Of a stretch of DNA of 7,794 nucleotides, positions 1-6,081 are shown piece by piece. Location: the NCBI GenBank assembly GCA_025458665.1, contig JALOSG010000122.1:1-7794 (forward strand), written 5' to 3'. Position 1 is the stretch's first letter. Every line of letters begins with the position of its first letter. This DNA is from Serpentinimonas sp. (GTDB lineage: Bacteria; Pseudomonadota; Gammaproteobacteria; Burkholderiales; Burkholderiaceae_C). A program made the position numbers and the translations under genes. Below the pieces are notes generated by a model. It was given only the letters and a program-made list of their open reading frames with translations, ran no database searches and was not told the origin of the DNA.

Positions 1-323
1 TGCAGCTGCCCGGCCTGGCGCACCCGCTGGAGCGCCCGCCCGCCGTACCAGAGCAGGAACAGGGCCCCCACCACTGCCAGAGCCTGGGCCACCTGCGGGC
101 GGTTGCCCAGCGCCTGGGCCATGCCGAATACACCGGCGGTGATGAGTGTGGCGTCGGCCACGGCACAGAACAGCACGACCGGCCCCACATGCTCGCGCCG
201 CAGGCCCTGGCGCAGCACGAAAGCGTTCTGCGCCCCGATGGCCACAATCAGCCCCAGACTCAGGGCCAGACCCTGCAGGTACGGTGCGCCGGCGCTGGCG
301 AAGAAATGCAGGACGCTGTTCAT
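1..323 (-). CDS. LysE/ArgO-family amino-acid exporter, N-terminal part (cut by window edge)
   Basis: Reading the minus strand from the ATG at 323-321 gives 107 codons without a stop before the left edge. The product begins MNSVLHFFASAGAPYLQGLA and is very hydrophobic. Residues about 17-37 form a first membrane segment, followed by the family hallmark IGAQNAFVLRQG (about 29-40) and a basic loop with LRREH. Further hydrophobic stretches lie at about 47-70 and 82-95, the latter ending in LLWYGG, also typical of LysE and ArgO. Known members are inner-membrane exporters of about 200-210 residues that expel basic amino acids such as lysine or arginine, so roughly half the protein is present. The substrate cannot be told from this part. 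The ribosome-binding site is weak. No divergent LysG/ArgP-type regulator is present; the neighbour on that side is the HpxZ-like gene. The family call is firm. Confidence 0.9.
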   Translation of the reverse strand, partial: MNSVLHFFASAGAPYLQGLALSLGLIVAIGAQNAFVLRQGLRREHVGPVVLFCAVADATLITAGVFGMAQALGNRPQVAQALAVVGALFLLWYGGRALQRVRQAGQL

Positions 324-336
324 GGTGGACCGCCAT

Positions 337-349
337 GGTAGCGGCTACC
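337..349. promoter_or_regulatory. Short dyad upstream of the exporter gene (possible operator)
   Basis: GGTAGC (337-342) and GCTACC (344-349) form a perfect 6-base inverted repeat around a single G. It ends 13 bases upstream of the exporter start codon, inside the 91-base gap (324-414) shared by the exporter and the HpxZ-like gene. A regulator bound here would cover the exporter's translation start region. Dyads of this size also arise by chance, and I see no convincing -35/-10 pair in this gap, so this is only a candidate. Confidence 0.2.
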
Positions 350-414
350 CCGGCACGCGTCTTGCTGCGCAGCGGGCACAAGCTTTCGCACTCCTGTCTC
401 ACTCGCCTGAAACC

Positions 415-789
415 ATGACCCTGAACGAACCCACCACCCTGGCCGAAGTCACTGCCGCCTTCCAGCGCTACGAGCATGCGCTGGTGAACAACCTGGTGGA
501 TGTGCTGGACGAGCTGTTCTGGGACAGCCCGCACACCATCCGGCTGGGCGCCACGGAAAACCTGTACGGCATAGAGGCCATTCGGGAGTTTCGCCGGCAG
601 CGGCCCTCCAAGGGCCTCGCCCGCACCCTGCAGAACACCGTCATCACCACCTACGGTACCGACATCGCGGTAGCCAGCACCGAGTACGTGCGCGAAGGCG
701 TGGCCCGTGTGGGCCGGCAGAGCCAGACCTGGATGCGCACCCCAGCAGGCTGGCGCGTGGTCCATGCGCATGTGTCGTGGATGGACTGA
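415..789 (+). CDS. hpxZ: HpxZ-like protein (DUF3225, NTF2/AtzH-like fold)
   Basis: This 124-residue soluble protein has the hallmarks of the DUF3225/HpxZ family: FWDSPHTIRLGATENLYGI (about 35-53), the RPSKGLARTL segment (63-72), VITTYGTDIA (75-84), and a C-terminal GRQSQTWMRTPAGWRVVHAH block (100-119). The family adopts a small NTF2-like cone. It is found with oxalurate/purine catabolism genes (hpx cluster of Klebsiella) and with amidases of the AtzE type, where AtzH-like proteins are accessory or catalytic partners. The frame is open upstream to 103, but I chose the ATG at 415 because the product then has the usual family length (about 125-130) and similarity starts there. The other in-frame ATG, at 322, overlaps the exporter start. 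No amidase or hpx gene lies beside it here, so its role is uncertain. It ends 19 bases from the convergent regulator gene. Confidence 0.88.
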   Translation: MTLNEPTTLAEVTAAFQRYEHALVNNLVDVLDELFWDSPHTIRLGATENLYGIEAIREFRRQRPSKGLARTLQNTVITTYGTDIAVASTEYVREGVARVGRQSQTWMRTPAGWRVVHAHVSWMD

Positions 790-812
790 GCCATCGGCTA
801 CCAGGCGCTCAG
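786..812. terminator. Possible bidirectional hairpin between convergent genes
   Basis: CTGAGC (786-791) pairs with GCTCAG (807-812) across a 15-base loop. The arms contain the stop codon of the HpxZ-like gene (TGA 787-789) and, on the other strand, that of the response regulator (TGA 811-809). The position between two converging genes suits a shared transcription end. However, the stem is short, the loop is long and no T-run follows on either strand, so it is a weak candidate for an intrinsic terminator. Confidence 0.25.
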
Positions 813-1426
813 GTGACGAGCCCGCGCTGCAGCGCAATGCGCACCAGCGACACGAGGTTGTGGGCGCCCAGCTTCTGCATCAGGCGGCTCCGGTAGGTTT
901 CTACCGACTTGGGCGAAAGATGCAAGTGCTCGGCAATGGCCACGCTGGTCAGGCCCTGGGTCACCAGGGCCAGCACCTCCAGCTCGCGCGGGGAGAGTTC
1001 AGCGGCATCATCCAGCGCGGTGGCGGGCGTATCGGTGAACACCACGCCGGTGCCGGTGAAGCGCTGGCCCAGTGAGACCACCTGCACCGCCCGCAGCAGC
1101 TCACTGGTGTCGGCGTCTTTGAGCATGTAGCCCATGGCGCCCAAACGGAAAGCTGTGTCCACGTGGGCGGGCTGGGCCGACATGGAGAGCACCAGCGTGT
1201 ACACCGCAGCTTCGCGGTGGCGCAGGTGCTGCAGCACCGTCATGCCGCTTTCGGTCCCCAGGCTCAGGTCGAGCAGCAGCACATCGGGACGGGCACGGGC
1301 CAGCAGGGGCAGCGCGGCGGCAATCTGGCCGGCCTCGCCCACCAGCTGGTGGCCCGCCGCTGTGAGCACCGAGCCCAGCGCTTCGCGCACGATGGCGTGG
1401 TCGTCGAGTATGAAGAGCCGTGCCAA
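809..1426 (-). CDS. NarL/FixJ-family response regulator (REC + LuxR HTH), TTG start
   Basis: This 205-residue protein is a two-domain response regulator. The receiver domain (about 2-118) shows the acidic pair D8-D9, the phosphoacceptor D53 in VLLLDLS, S81 in LVLS and K103 in MLKDAD, so all phosphorylation residues are present. After a linker, a LuxR-type helix-turn-helix (about 143-204) starts with ELSPRELEVLALV and continues through SPKSVETYRSRLMQKLG, whose last helix reads the DNA major groove. Such proteins act as transcription factors once phosphorylated. The start is TTG at 1426-1424: the receiver sequence begins right there, an AGGA lies 8 bases upstream, and an in-frame stop (1444-1442) excludes any longer form. 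It is co-directional with the kinase gene and follows it after 26 bases, so the two are almost certainly one operon and a cognate pair. Target genes are unknown. Confidence 0.95.
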   Translation of the reverse strand: MARLFILDDHAIVREALGSVLTAAGHQLVGEAGQIAAALPLLARARPDVLLLDLSLGTESGMTVLQHLRHREAAVYTLVLSMSAQPAHVDTAFRLGAMGYMLKDADTSELLRAVQVVSLGQRFTGTGVVFTDTPATALDDAAELSPRELEVLALVTQGLTSVAIAEHLHLSPKSVETYRSRLMQKLGAHNLVSLVRIALQRGLVT

Positions 1427-1434
1427 TTGAGGGG

Positions 1435-1438
1435 TCCT
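1435..1438 (-). promoter_or_regulatory. Ribosome-binding site of the response regulator
   Basis: On the minus strand AGGA lies 8 bases before the TTG start. It decides the start codon, because no ATG or GTG exists between the upstream in-frame stop and the first receiver-domain residues. Confidence 0.6.
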
Positions 1439-1452
1439 GGTTCAGTGCGGGT

Positions 1453-2610
1453 TCAGAGCTCAGGCCGCTGTGGGGGGCCGGGGTTCCAGCGCAGGGACAG
1501 ATCGAGCCCACCACCCGGGCGGCTTTGCAGCTTGAGCCGCGCCCCGATGGCATGGGCCCGCTCTTGCATGGTGACCAGACCCAGGTGGCCGTGGCGCCGC
1601 GCCTGCCCCGGCCTGGCGCGGCCCGCCGCGGCGCTGTCCTGGGCGGGCAACCCCAGTCCGTCATCAATGACATGCAGCTCCACCTCGCGCCGCGCGCGCT
1701 CGCGCAGGCGCACCTCTATGTGGGTGGCGCCCGAATGCTGCAGAGCGTTGAAGACGGCTTCCCGGGCCACCATGAAAAAGGCGTACTCCACCGCAGCGGG
1801 CAGGCGGTGGAAGCCGGGCTCCGCCTGCAGCATCACCTGGGTGGGCTGCCCGCTCCACTTCTGGCGCATCTGCTCCAGATCGTCCTCCAGAGCCAACACC
1901 AGGCCGCCTTCGTCCAGCAGGGGCGGGCGCAGGTCGGTCAGGGTCTGGCGTACCTGCTGGGACGCCAGCATGGCCAGTTGCTTCACGCGTGGCAGCGCGT
2001 CCGGGCTGGTCGACAGTCCCTCAATCTGAAAGCGCAGCGCCGTCAGGGTCTGGCCAAGATGGTCGTGAAGGTGGCGCGCCATGTGTTGCAGCAGTGATTT
2101 CTCCTGGGTGAGCAACTGGTGTGACAGTTGCCGCAGATTCTGGTGCGCCGCTGCCATCTGCTGGCTCGATTCGCGCTGTGTGGTCTGGTCCCAGAACACG
2201 CCCACCACCGACGCTCCCTGGTCGTCCGGAACCGCGGCCGCCCGGACCGCCAGGTGCCGAACCTGACCGTCCGGGCGCTCAAAGCTCAGTTCCAGCAGGG
2301 TATCGGTGGCCGGGTCTGCGGCCTGCGCTGGCGCGCGGGCGGGGTCCTGCAGCCCTGCCAGCCAGCGCCGCCACACCTGCCATTGCACGGGCCCCAGCCC
2401 GGTGGCCAGTCGCTGGCTCGGCGACAGCGGGGGGCCGCCCAGCAAAGCGTCACACCCGCCGTCCCAGCTCAGTGTGCCGTGCGCGTCGCTGGTCCAGCAA
2501 CCCATGCCGGCCAGGCTGGGTGCAGGGGCGCCGTGTGGCGTTGGTGCGTGGCGCGCGGCGGCCGCTGTAAGGGCGTGAAGATCAGGGAATTCCCCTGAAG
2601 GCTTTGTCAT
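1453..2610 (-). CDS. Soluble PAS sensor histidine kinase (HisKA_3 / NarX-DegS type)
   Basis: The 385-residue product has a PAS-like sensor region (about 35-147, ending VVGVFWDQTTQRE), a linker helix, a HisKA_3 dimerisation/phosphotransfer domain and a HATPase_c domain (about 268-375). The H-box RHLHDHLGQTLTALR places the phosphoacceptor at H182. The following DHLGQ (183-187) matches the DxxxQ motif linked to phosphatase activity in this class, so the enzyme may both phosphorylate and dephosphorylate its partner. The ATP site is intact: N-box AREAVFNALQHSG with N288, DDGLGL (316-321) and the G2 stretch GHLGLVTMQERA (341-352). I see no membrane segment, so it should sense a cytoplasmic signal; the ligand is unknown. 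The ATG at 2610-2608 was chosen because AGGAAA lies just upstream. A longer frame open to 2847 overlaps the divergent gene and its extension looks non-coding. It heads an operon with the response regulator. Confidence 0.94.
   Translation of the reverse strand: MTKPSGEFPDLHALTAAAARHAPTPHGAPAPSLAGMGCWTSDAHGTLSWDGGCDALLGGPPLSPSQRLATGLGPVQWQVWRRWLAGLQDPARAPAQAADPATDTLLELSFERPDGQVRHLAVRAAAVPDDQGASVVGVFWDQTTQRESSQQMAAAHQNLRQLSHQLLTQEKSLLQHMARHLHDHLGQTLTALRFQIEGLSTSPDALPRVKQLAMLASQQVRQTLTDLRPPLLDEGGLVLALEDDLEQMRQKWSGQPTQVMLQAEPGFHRLPAAVEYAFFMVAREAVFNALQHSGATHIEVRLRERARREVELHVIDDGLGLPAQDSAAAGRARPGQARRHGHLGLVTMQERAHAIGARLKLQSRPGGGLDLSLRWNPGPPQRPEL
2582..2598. promoter_or_regulatory. 17-base dyad in the first codons of the kinase gene (candidate operator)
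   Basis: TCAGGG (2582-2587) and CCCTGA (2593-2598) are a perfect inverted repeat around AATTC. It covers about codons 5-10 of the kinase gene and lies 77-93 bases upstream of the GGDEF-EAL start codon. A dimeric regulator such as the LuxR-type protein encoded next door could bind it, but this is inference. Coding constraint or chance could also explain it. Confidence 0.25.
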
Positions 2611-2612
2611 GG

Positions 2613-2618
2613 TTTCCT
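2613..2618 (-). promoter_or_regulatory. Ribosome-binding site of the histidine kinase
   Basis: AGGAAA on the minus strand is separated by two bases from the ATG at 2610-2608 (the AGGA core by four). The spacing is short, but this is the best Shine-Dalgarno match near any possible start and it supports the 385-residue form. Confidence 0.5.
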
Positions 2619-2620
2619 GA

Positions 2621-2649
2621 CAGACACAGGCTAAGAATTTCCCTATTGT
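2621..2649 (+). promoter_or_regulatory. Weak candidate sigma70 promoter for the GGDEF-EAL gene
   Basis: CAGACA (2621-2626) and TATTGT (2644-2649), 17 bases apart, each match four of six consensus positions for -35 and -10 elements. They lie in the 64-base divergent gap that must hold promoters for both the kinase operon and the GGDEF-EAL gene, unless these start inside the neighbouring genes. The gap is the most AT-rich stretch nearby. The match is weak and this should be read as a best guess. Confidence 0.2.
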
Positions 2650-2658
2650 CGGGGACAA
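2646..2658. promoter_or_regulatory. TTGTC-GGG-GACAA dyad in the divergent control region
   Basis: TTGTC (2646-2650) and GACAA (2654-2658) form a perfect inverted repeat with a three-base centre. It lies 16 bases upstream of the GGDEF-EAL start codon and 35 bases from the kinase start codon, and overlaps the candidate -10 element. The placement suits an operator shared by the two divergent units. The arms are only five bases, so chance occurrence is possible. Confidence 0.3.
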
Positions 2659-2674
2659 ATCTGATGCATCGCCC

Positions 2675-5600
2675 ATGCCAAAACACGAGCCTGCCGCGCT
2701 GGCACCACGGGAAGATGTCCCTGCCGCCCTACCGCTGTCCGCTGAGCTACCGGAAGCGGTGCGTCTCATGGTGGCGGCTCTGGCACACCTGCGGGAAGCT
2801 GTGCTGATTACCGAAGCGCAACCGCTGCAAGCCCCCGGGCCGCGCATCGTCTATGCCAACCCGGCATTCGAGCGGCTGTCGGGCTACGGGCTGAGTGAGT
2901 TGCTGGGGAGTTCTCCGCGCATCCTGCAAGGGCCCGAGACCGACCCGCTTGCGCTGGCTGCCATCGGGAGTGCGTTGCGCGAGCTGCGGCCGATTCGCCA
3001 GCGGCTGGTCAACTACACCCGTACCGGCGAGCGCTACATGGTGGAGGTGGACATTGCGCCGATGCTCGATGCTTCGGGAGGGTGCAGCCATTTCGTGGCG
3101 GTGCAGCGTGACATTGGCGCACAGGCCAGCCTGCAGGCGCAACTCGCGGAGGCGAACGACCGCCTGCTGCGTGTGCTCAAGGGGTCGAACGATGCCGCCT
3201 GGGACTGGAATATCCCGCGCGGCACCATGTACCTGTCACCGCGCTGGTTTGAAATGCTGGGCTACGCCCACAAAGAGATTGGCGATGAACACCAGCCCGA
3301 CTGGTGGCTGGCCCTGGTTCACCCCGATGAGCTGTCCTATGTGCAGTCTTTCCTGGCCCGCGTGCTGGCCGAGGGACCGGACATCTACGACGGCGAATTC
3401 AGCATGCGCCACCGGGACGGGCACTACGTCACGGTGCACTGCCGCGGCTACATCGAGCGGGACGCCTCGGGCGTGCCGCTGCGTGTCTCGGGTGCCAATA
3501 CGGACCTGACCCAGCGCCTGCAGATCCAGCGCGAACTGGAGCGCGAGACCCAGCGGCTGGAAAACATCATCCGGGGCACCGGTGCAGCGACCTGGCAGCT
3601 CAATCTGCTGGACCGCAGCGCCGTGTACGACGAGCGCTGGGTGGGCATGCTGGGTGGCACGCTGGCCGATCTGGCGCCACAGCACACCATGGACATGTGG
3701 CGAGAGCGGGTGCACCCCGAGGACCTAGCGAACGCCGAGGCGGAGTTCTACCGCCACATCAAGGGCGAATCGGAGCGCTACCTGGTGGAGTTCCGCATGC
3801 GCCACAACGCCGGGCACTGGATCTGGGTGCAATCGCGCGGCAGTGTGGTGCGCCGCCTCCCTGATGGCCGCGCGCACCTGATGTTCGGTACCCACATTGA
3901 CATCACGCCACTGCGCCAGGTGCAGGACGAGTTGCACCGCCAGTTCCAGTTGCTGCAGGGTGCCACGGCCCAGTTGCCTGGCATCGTGTATGAGTTCCAC
4001 CGCAACGCGCAGGGTGAGTTCCGCTATGTGTACATGAGTGAGGCCTGTCAGGCTCTGCTGGGTGTGTCTTCCCACGACGCGCTGCAGGACCACCGGCGGG
4101 TGTGGGCCGTCATCCACCCGGAAGACCGTGCTGTTCATGCAGAGGCCCTGCAGCGCAGCCTCGACCAGCTCGGTATCTATCAGTGCCACTTCCGCGTCAT
4201 CCAGCGCAACGCCTATGGCGAGCCGGTGGTGCGCTGGCTGGAAAGCGAGGCCTCCCCGCGGCGCCTGGGCGACGGAACCGTGGCCTGGTATGGCTACACC
4301 CAGGATGTGACCGAGCGGCTGCAGATGCAACAGGCGCTGGATGCTGTGCGCAGCGACCACGAAGCCACATTGGCGGCCTTGCCCGACCTGATGCTGGAGC
4401 TCGATGACCGGGGCTTTTGCCACAAAGCCCGCCCGCCTCTGAACGATCCGGCCGCCCGCTGGCATGAGGAGCTCCAGGGACAGCCCCTGCGCGATGTGTT
4501 TCCTGCGCCGGTGACGGCGGTCTACCTGCAGGCCCTGGCGCAGGCTGCCTCCCAGGGGGAGGCCCACGGACTGTCCTACCCCTTGCCTTTGCAGGACGGG
4601 CAGACGCTCTGGTTCGAGTTGTCTGTCGCACCCAAGCGCGGAGGTGTCAGCAACGAGAAGCGCTTCGTGGTGCTGGCCCGCAATGTGACCGCACGCCGGC
4701 AGGCCGAAGAGCGCCTGCAGGAACTGGCGTCGTTCGATCCGCTGACCGGGCTCCACAACCGGCGTTTCTTCATGGAACGGCTGGCCCAGGTGCTGGAACA
4801 GCAGACCCACGGAAGCCGCTGGCTGGTGCTGTTGTTCGTGGACCTCGATCACTTCAAGGACTTGAACGACACGCTGGGGCATCAAGCAGGCGATGTCGCG
4901 CTGCAGCAGGTGGCGTTGCGGCTCTCCAGCGCTGTGTTTGAAGGACAGTTGCTGGCGCGCATAGGCGGTGACGAGTTTGCAGTCATGTGTGCCAATGCGG
5001 GGGGTACCGAGGCCGAAGCCGCCCTCAACGCCGATGGCCTGGCCCAACGCCTGCTGCACAACCTGAACCGGGCCTATGAACTCGATGGCAAGGAGTTCCA
5101 CCTCACCCCAAGCATGGGTATCAGCCTGGCGGCGCCCGGCGTCATGGAGATGAGCGATCTGCTCAAGCGCGCCGACCTCGCGCTGTTCGAAGCCAAGCGC
5201 GCAGGCCGCAACCAGACGCGCTTTTTCGACCAGAGCATCCAGGCCCTGGTGACCGAGCGCGTCAGTCTGGACCAGGAACTGCGCCAGGCCATCACCGACG
5301 ACCAACTGGTCCTTCACTACCAGCCCATCGTGAACAGCTCTCGCCAGCTACAAGGCTACGAAGCGCTGGTCCGCTGGCAGCATCCGCAACGCGGCCTGCT
5401 GGCCCCCAACGTGTTCATTCCCCTGGCCGAGCAGAGCAACCTCATTCTGGCGCTGGGCCAGCGTGTGCTCCATCTGGCCTGTACCCAGCTGGCGCTCTGG
5501 GCACAGGACCCTGCCACTGCCTGTCTGACGCTCGCGGTGAACATCAGCGCCCGGCAACTGCAGGAGGCCAGCTTCGTGGCCACCATCATGGACACCTTGC

Positions 5601-6034
5601 GCGCCACCGGGGCACCCGCCAGTCAGCTCAAGCTGGAGCTGACCGAAAGCCAGCTGACCCAGAACGTGGAAGACAGCATCGAAAAAATGCGGGAGCTGGC
5701 GGCGCTCGGCGTGGGCTTCTCGCTCGACGACTTTGGCACGGGTTACTCCTCGCTCAGCTACCTCAAGCGCCTGCCCTTGCAGCAGCTCAAGATCGACCGG
5801 TCCTTCGTGAGGGACATCCTCGAAGACCCCGACGACCTGGCCATTGCAAAAATGATCATCCAGCTGGCCCAGACCCTGAACTTCGGCGTGGTGGCCGAGG
5901 GCGTGGAAACCGAAGGACAGTTCGCTTACCTGGCTGGCATGGGGTGTGCCTCTTTCCAGGGTTACTGGGTGGGAAAGCCCGGACCTCTGGTGGGTCAGAC
6001 CCCGCCTTTGCAGTTCTCAGAAGTTTCACCCTAA
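2675..6034 (+). CDS. Multi-PAS GGDEF-EAL protein (cyclic-di-GMP cyclase/phosphodiesterase)
   Basis: This 1119-residue cytoplasmic protein has no signal peptide or membrane segment. About five PAS domains come first: about 28-148, 165-282, 293-413, 425-548 and a weaker one at 558-674. The second to fourth are PAS_3-like, with repeated RW..MLG, VHP(D/E)(D/E) and F.MRH..GH patterns. The GGDEF domain (about 685-852) starts with DPLTGLHNRRFF and has an intact RIGGDEF at 762-768, but FEGQ stands where an inhibitory RxxD site would be. The EAL domain (about 866-1105) keeps EALVR (896-900), N956, E988, DDFGTGYSS (1018-1026), K1039, D1041, E1075, E1078 and Q1095, so cyclic-di-GMP hydrolysis to pGpG is expected. 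Net activity, cyclase or phosphodiesterase, cannot be decided from sequence; GGDEF may act as a GTP-sensing domain. The start at 2675 is the only ATG in frame after the upstream stop (2618-2620), though its ribosome site is poor. It is divergent from the kinase operon. Confidence 0.96.
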   Translation: MPKHEPAALAPREDVPAALPLSAELPEAVRLMVAALAHLREAVLITEAQPLQAPGPRIVYANPAFERLSGYGLSELLGSSPRILQGPETDPLALAAIGSALRELRPIRQRLVNYTRTGERYMVEVDIAPMLDASGGCSHFVAVQRDIGAQASLQAQLAEANDRLLRVLKGSNDAAWDWNIPRGTMYLSPRWFEMLGYAHKEIGDEHQPDWWLALVHPDELSYVQSFLARVLAEGPDIYDGEFSMRHRDGHYVTVHCRGYIERDASGVPLRVSGANTDLTQRLQIQRELERETQRLENIIRGTGAATWQLNLLDRSAVYDERWVGMLGGTLADLAPQHTMDMWRERVHPEDLANAEAEFYRHIKGESERYLVEFRMRHNAGHWIWVQSRGSVVRRLPDGRAHLMFGTHIDITPLRQVQDELHRQFQLLQGATAQLPGIVYEFHRNAQGEFRYVYMSEACQALLGVSSHDALQDHRRVWAVIHPEDRAVHAEALQRSLDQLGIYQCHFRVIQRNAYGEPVVRWLESEASPRRLGDGTVAWYGYTQDVTERLQMQQALDAVRSDHEATLAALPDLMLELDDRGFCHKARPPLNDPAARWHEELQGQPLRDVFPAPVTAVYLQALAQAASQGEAHGLSYPLPLQDGQTLWFELSVAPKRGGVSNEKRFVVLARNVTARRQAEERLQELASFDPLTGLHNRRFFMERLAQVLEQQTHGSRWLVLLFVDLDHFKDLNDTLGHQAGDVALQQVALRLSSAVFEGQLLARIGGDEFAVMCANAGGTEAEAALNADGLAQRLLHNLNRAYELDGKEFHLTPSMGISLAAPGVMEMSDLLKRADLALFEAKRAGRNQTRFFDQSIQALVTERVSLDQELRQAITDDQLVLHYQPIVNSSRQLQGYEALVRWQHPQRGLLAPNVFIPLAEQSNLILALGQRVLHLACTQLALWAQDPATACLTLAVNISARQLQEASFVATIMDTLRATGAPASQLKLELTESQLTQNVEDSIEKMRELAALGVGFSLDDFGTGYSSLSYLKRLPLQQLKIDRSFVRDILEDPDDLAIAKMIIQLAQTLNFGVVAEGVETEGQFAYLAGMGCASFQGYWVGKPGPLVGQTPPLQFSEVSP

Positions 6035-6070
6035 ACCCGCAGTACCATCTATCTGACGTCGTTTCCTAGC

Positions 6071-6075
6071 AGGAG
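6071..6075 (+). promoter_or_regulatory. Ribosome-binding site of the chemoreceptor
   Basis: AGGAG is followed by six bases and then the ATG at 6082. This is the strongest Shine-Dalgarno match in the window and fixes the start of the chemoreceptor gene. Confidence 0.75.
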
Positions 6076-6081
6076 TAGTCC

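Noticed and set aside
103..414. N-terminal extension of the HpxZ-like gene to the start at 103
   Set aside because: The extra 104 residues are antisense to the exporter gene and show no family similarity; the family length fits the ATG at 415.
1163..2097. Plus-strand open frames opposite the regulator and kinase genes (1163-2029 and 1420-2097)
   Set aside because: They run against well-conserved minus-strand domains and show low-complexity R/S/A/G/Q composition with no recognisable motif.
2611..2847. N-terminal extension of the kinase to 2847
   Set aside because: It overlaps the divergent GGDEF-EAL gene, lacks a domain and is low complexity; a good ribosome site sits at the internal ATG at 2610.
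2756..3121. True blue-light LOV photoreceptor in the first PAS domain
   Set aside because: The adduct-forming cysteine position is proline, so canonical LOV photochemistry is not supported; only a resemblance is reported.
3725..5317. 530-codon open frame on the minus strand opposite the GGDEF-EAL gene
   Set aside because: It lies entirely against PAS and GGDEF coding sequence with conserved motifs; its own product shows no domain and has the composition of an antisense shadow.
6032..6058. Flagellar-type sigma28 promoter ahead of the chemoreceptor
   Set aside because: A TAAA occurs at 6032-6035, but no acceptable match to GCCGATAA follows at the required distance.
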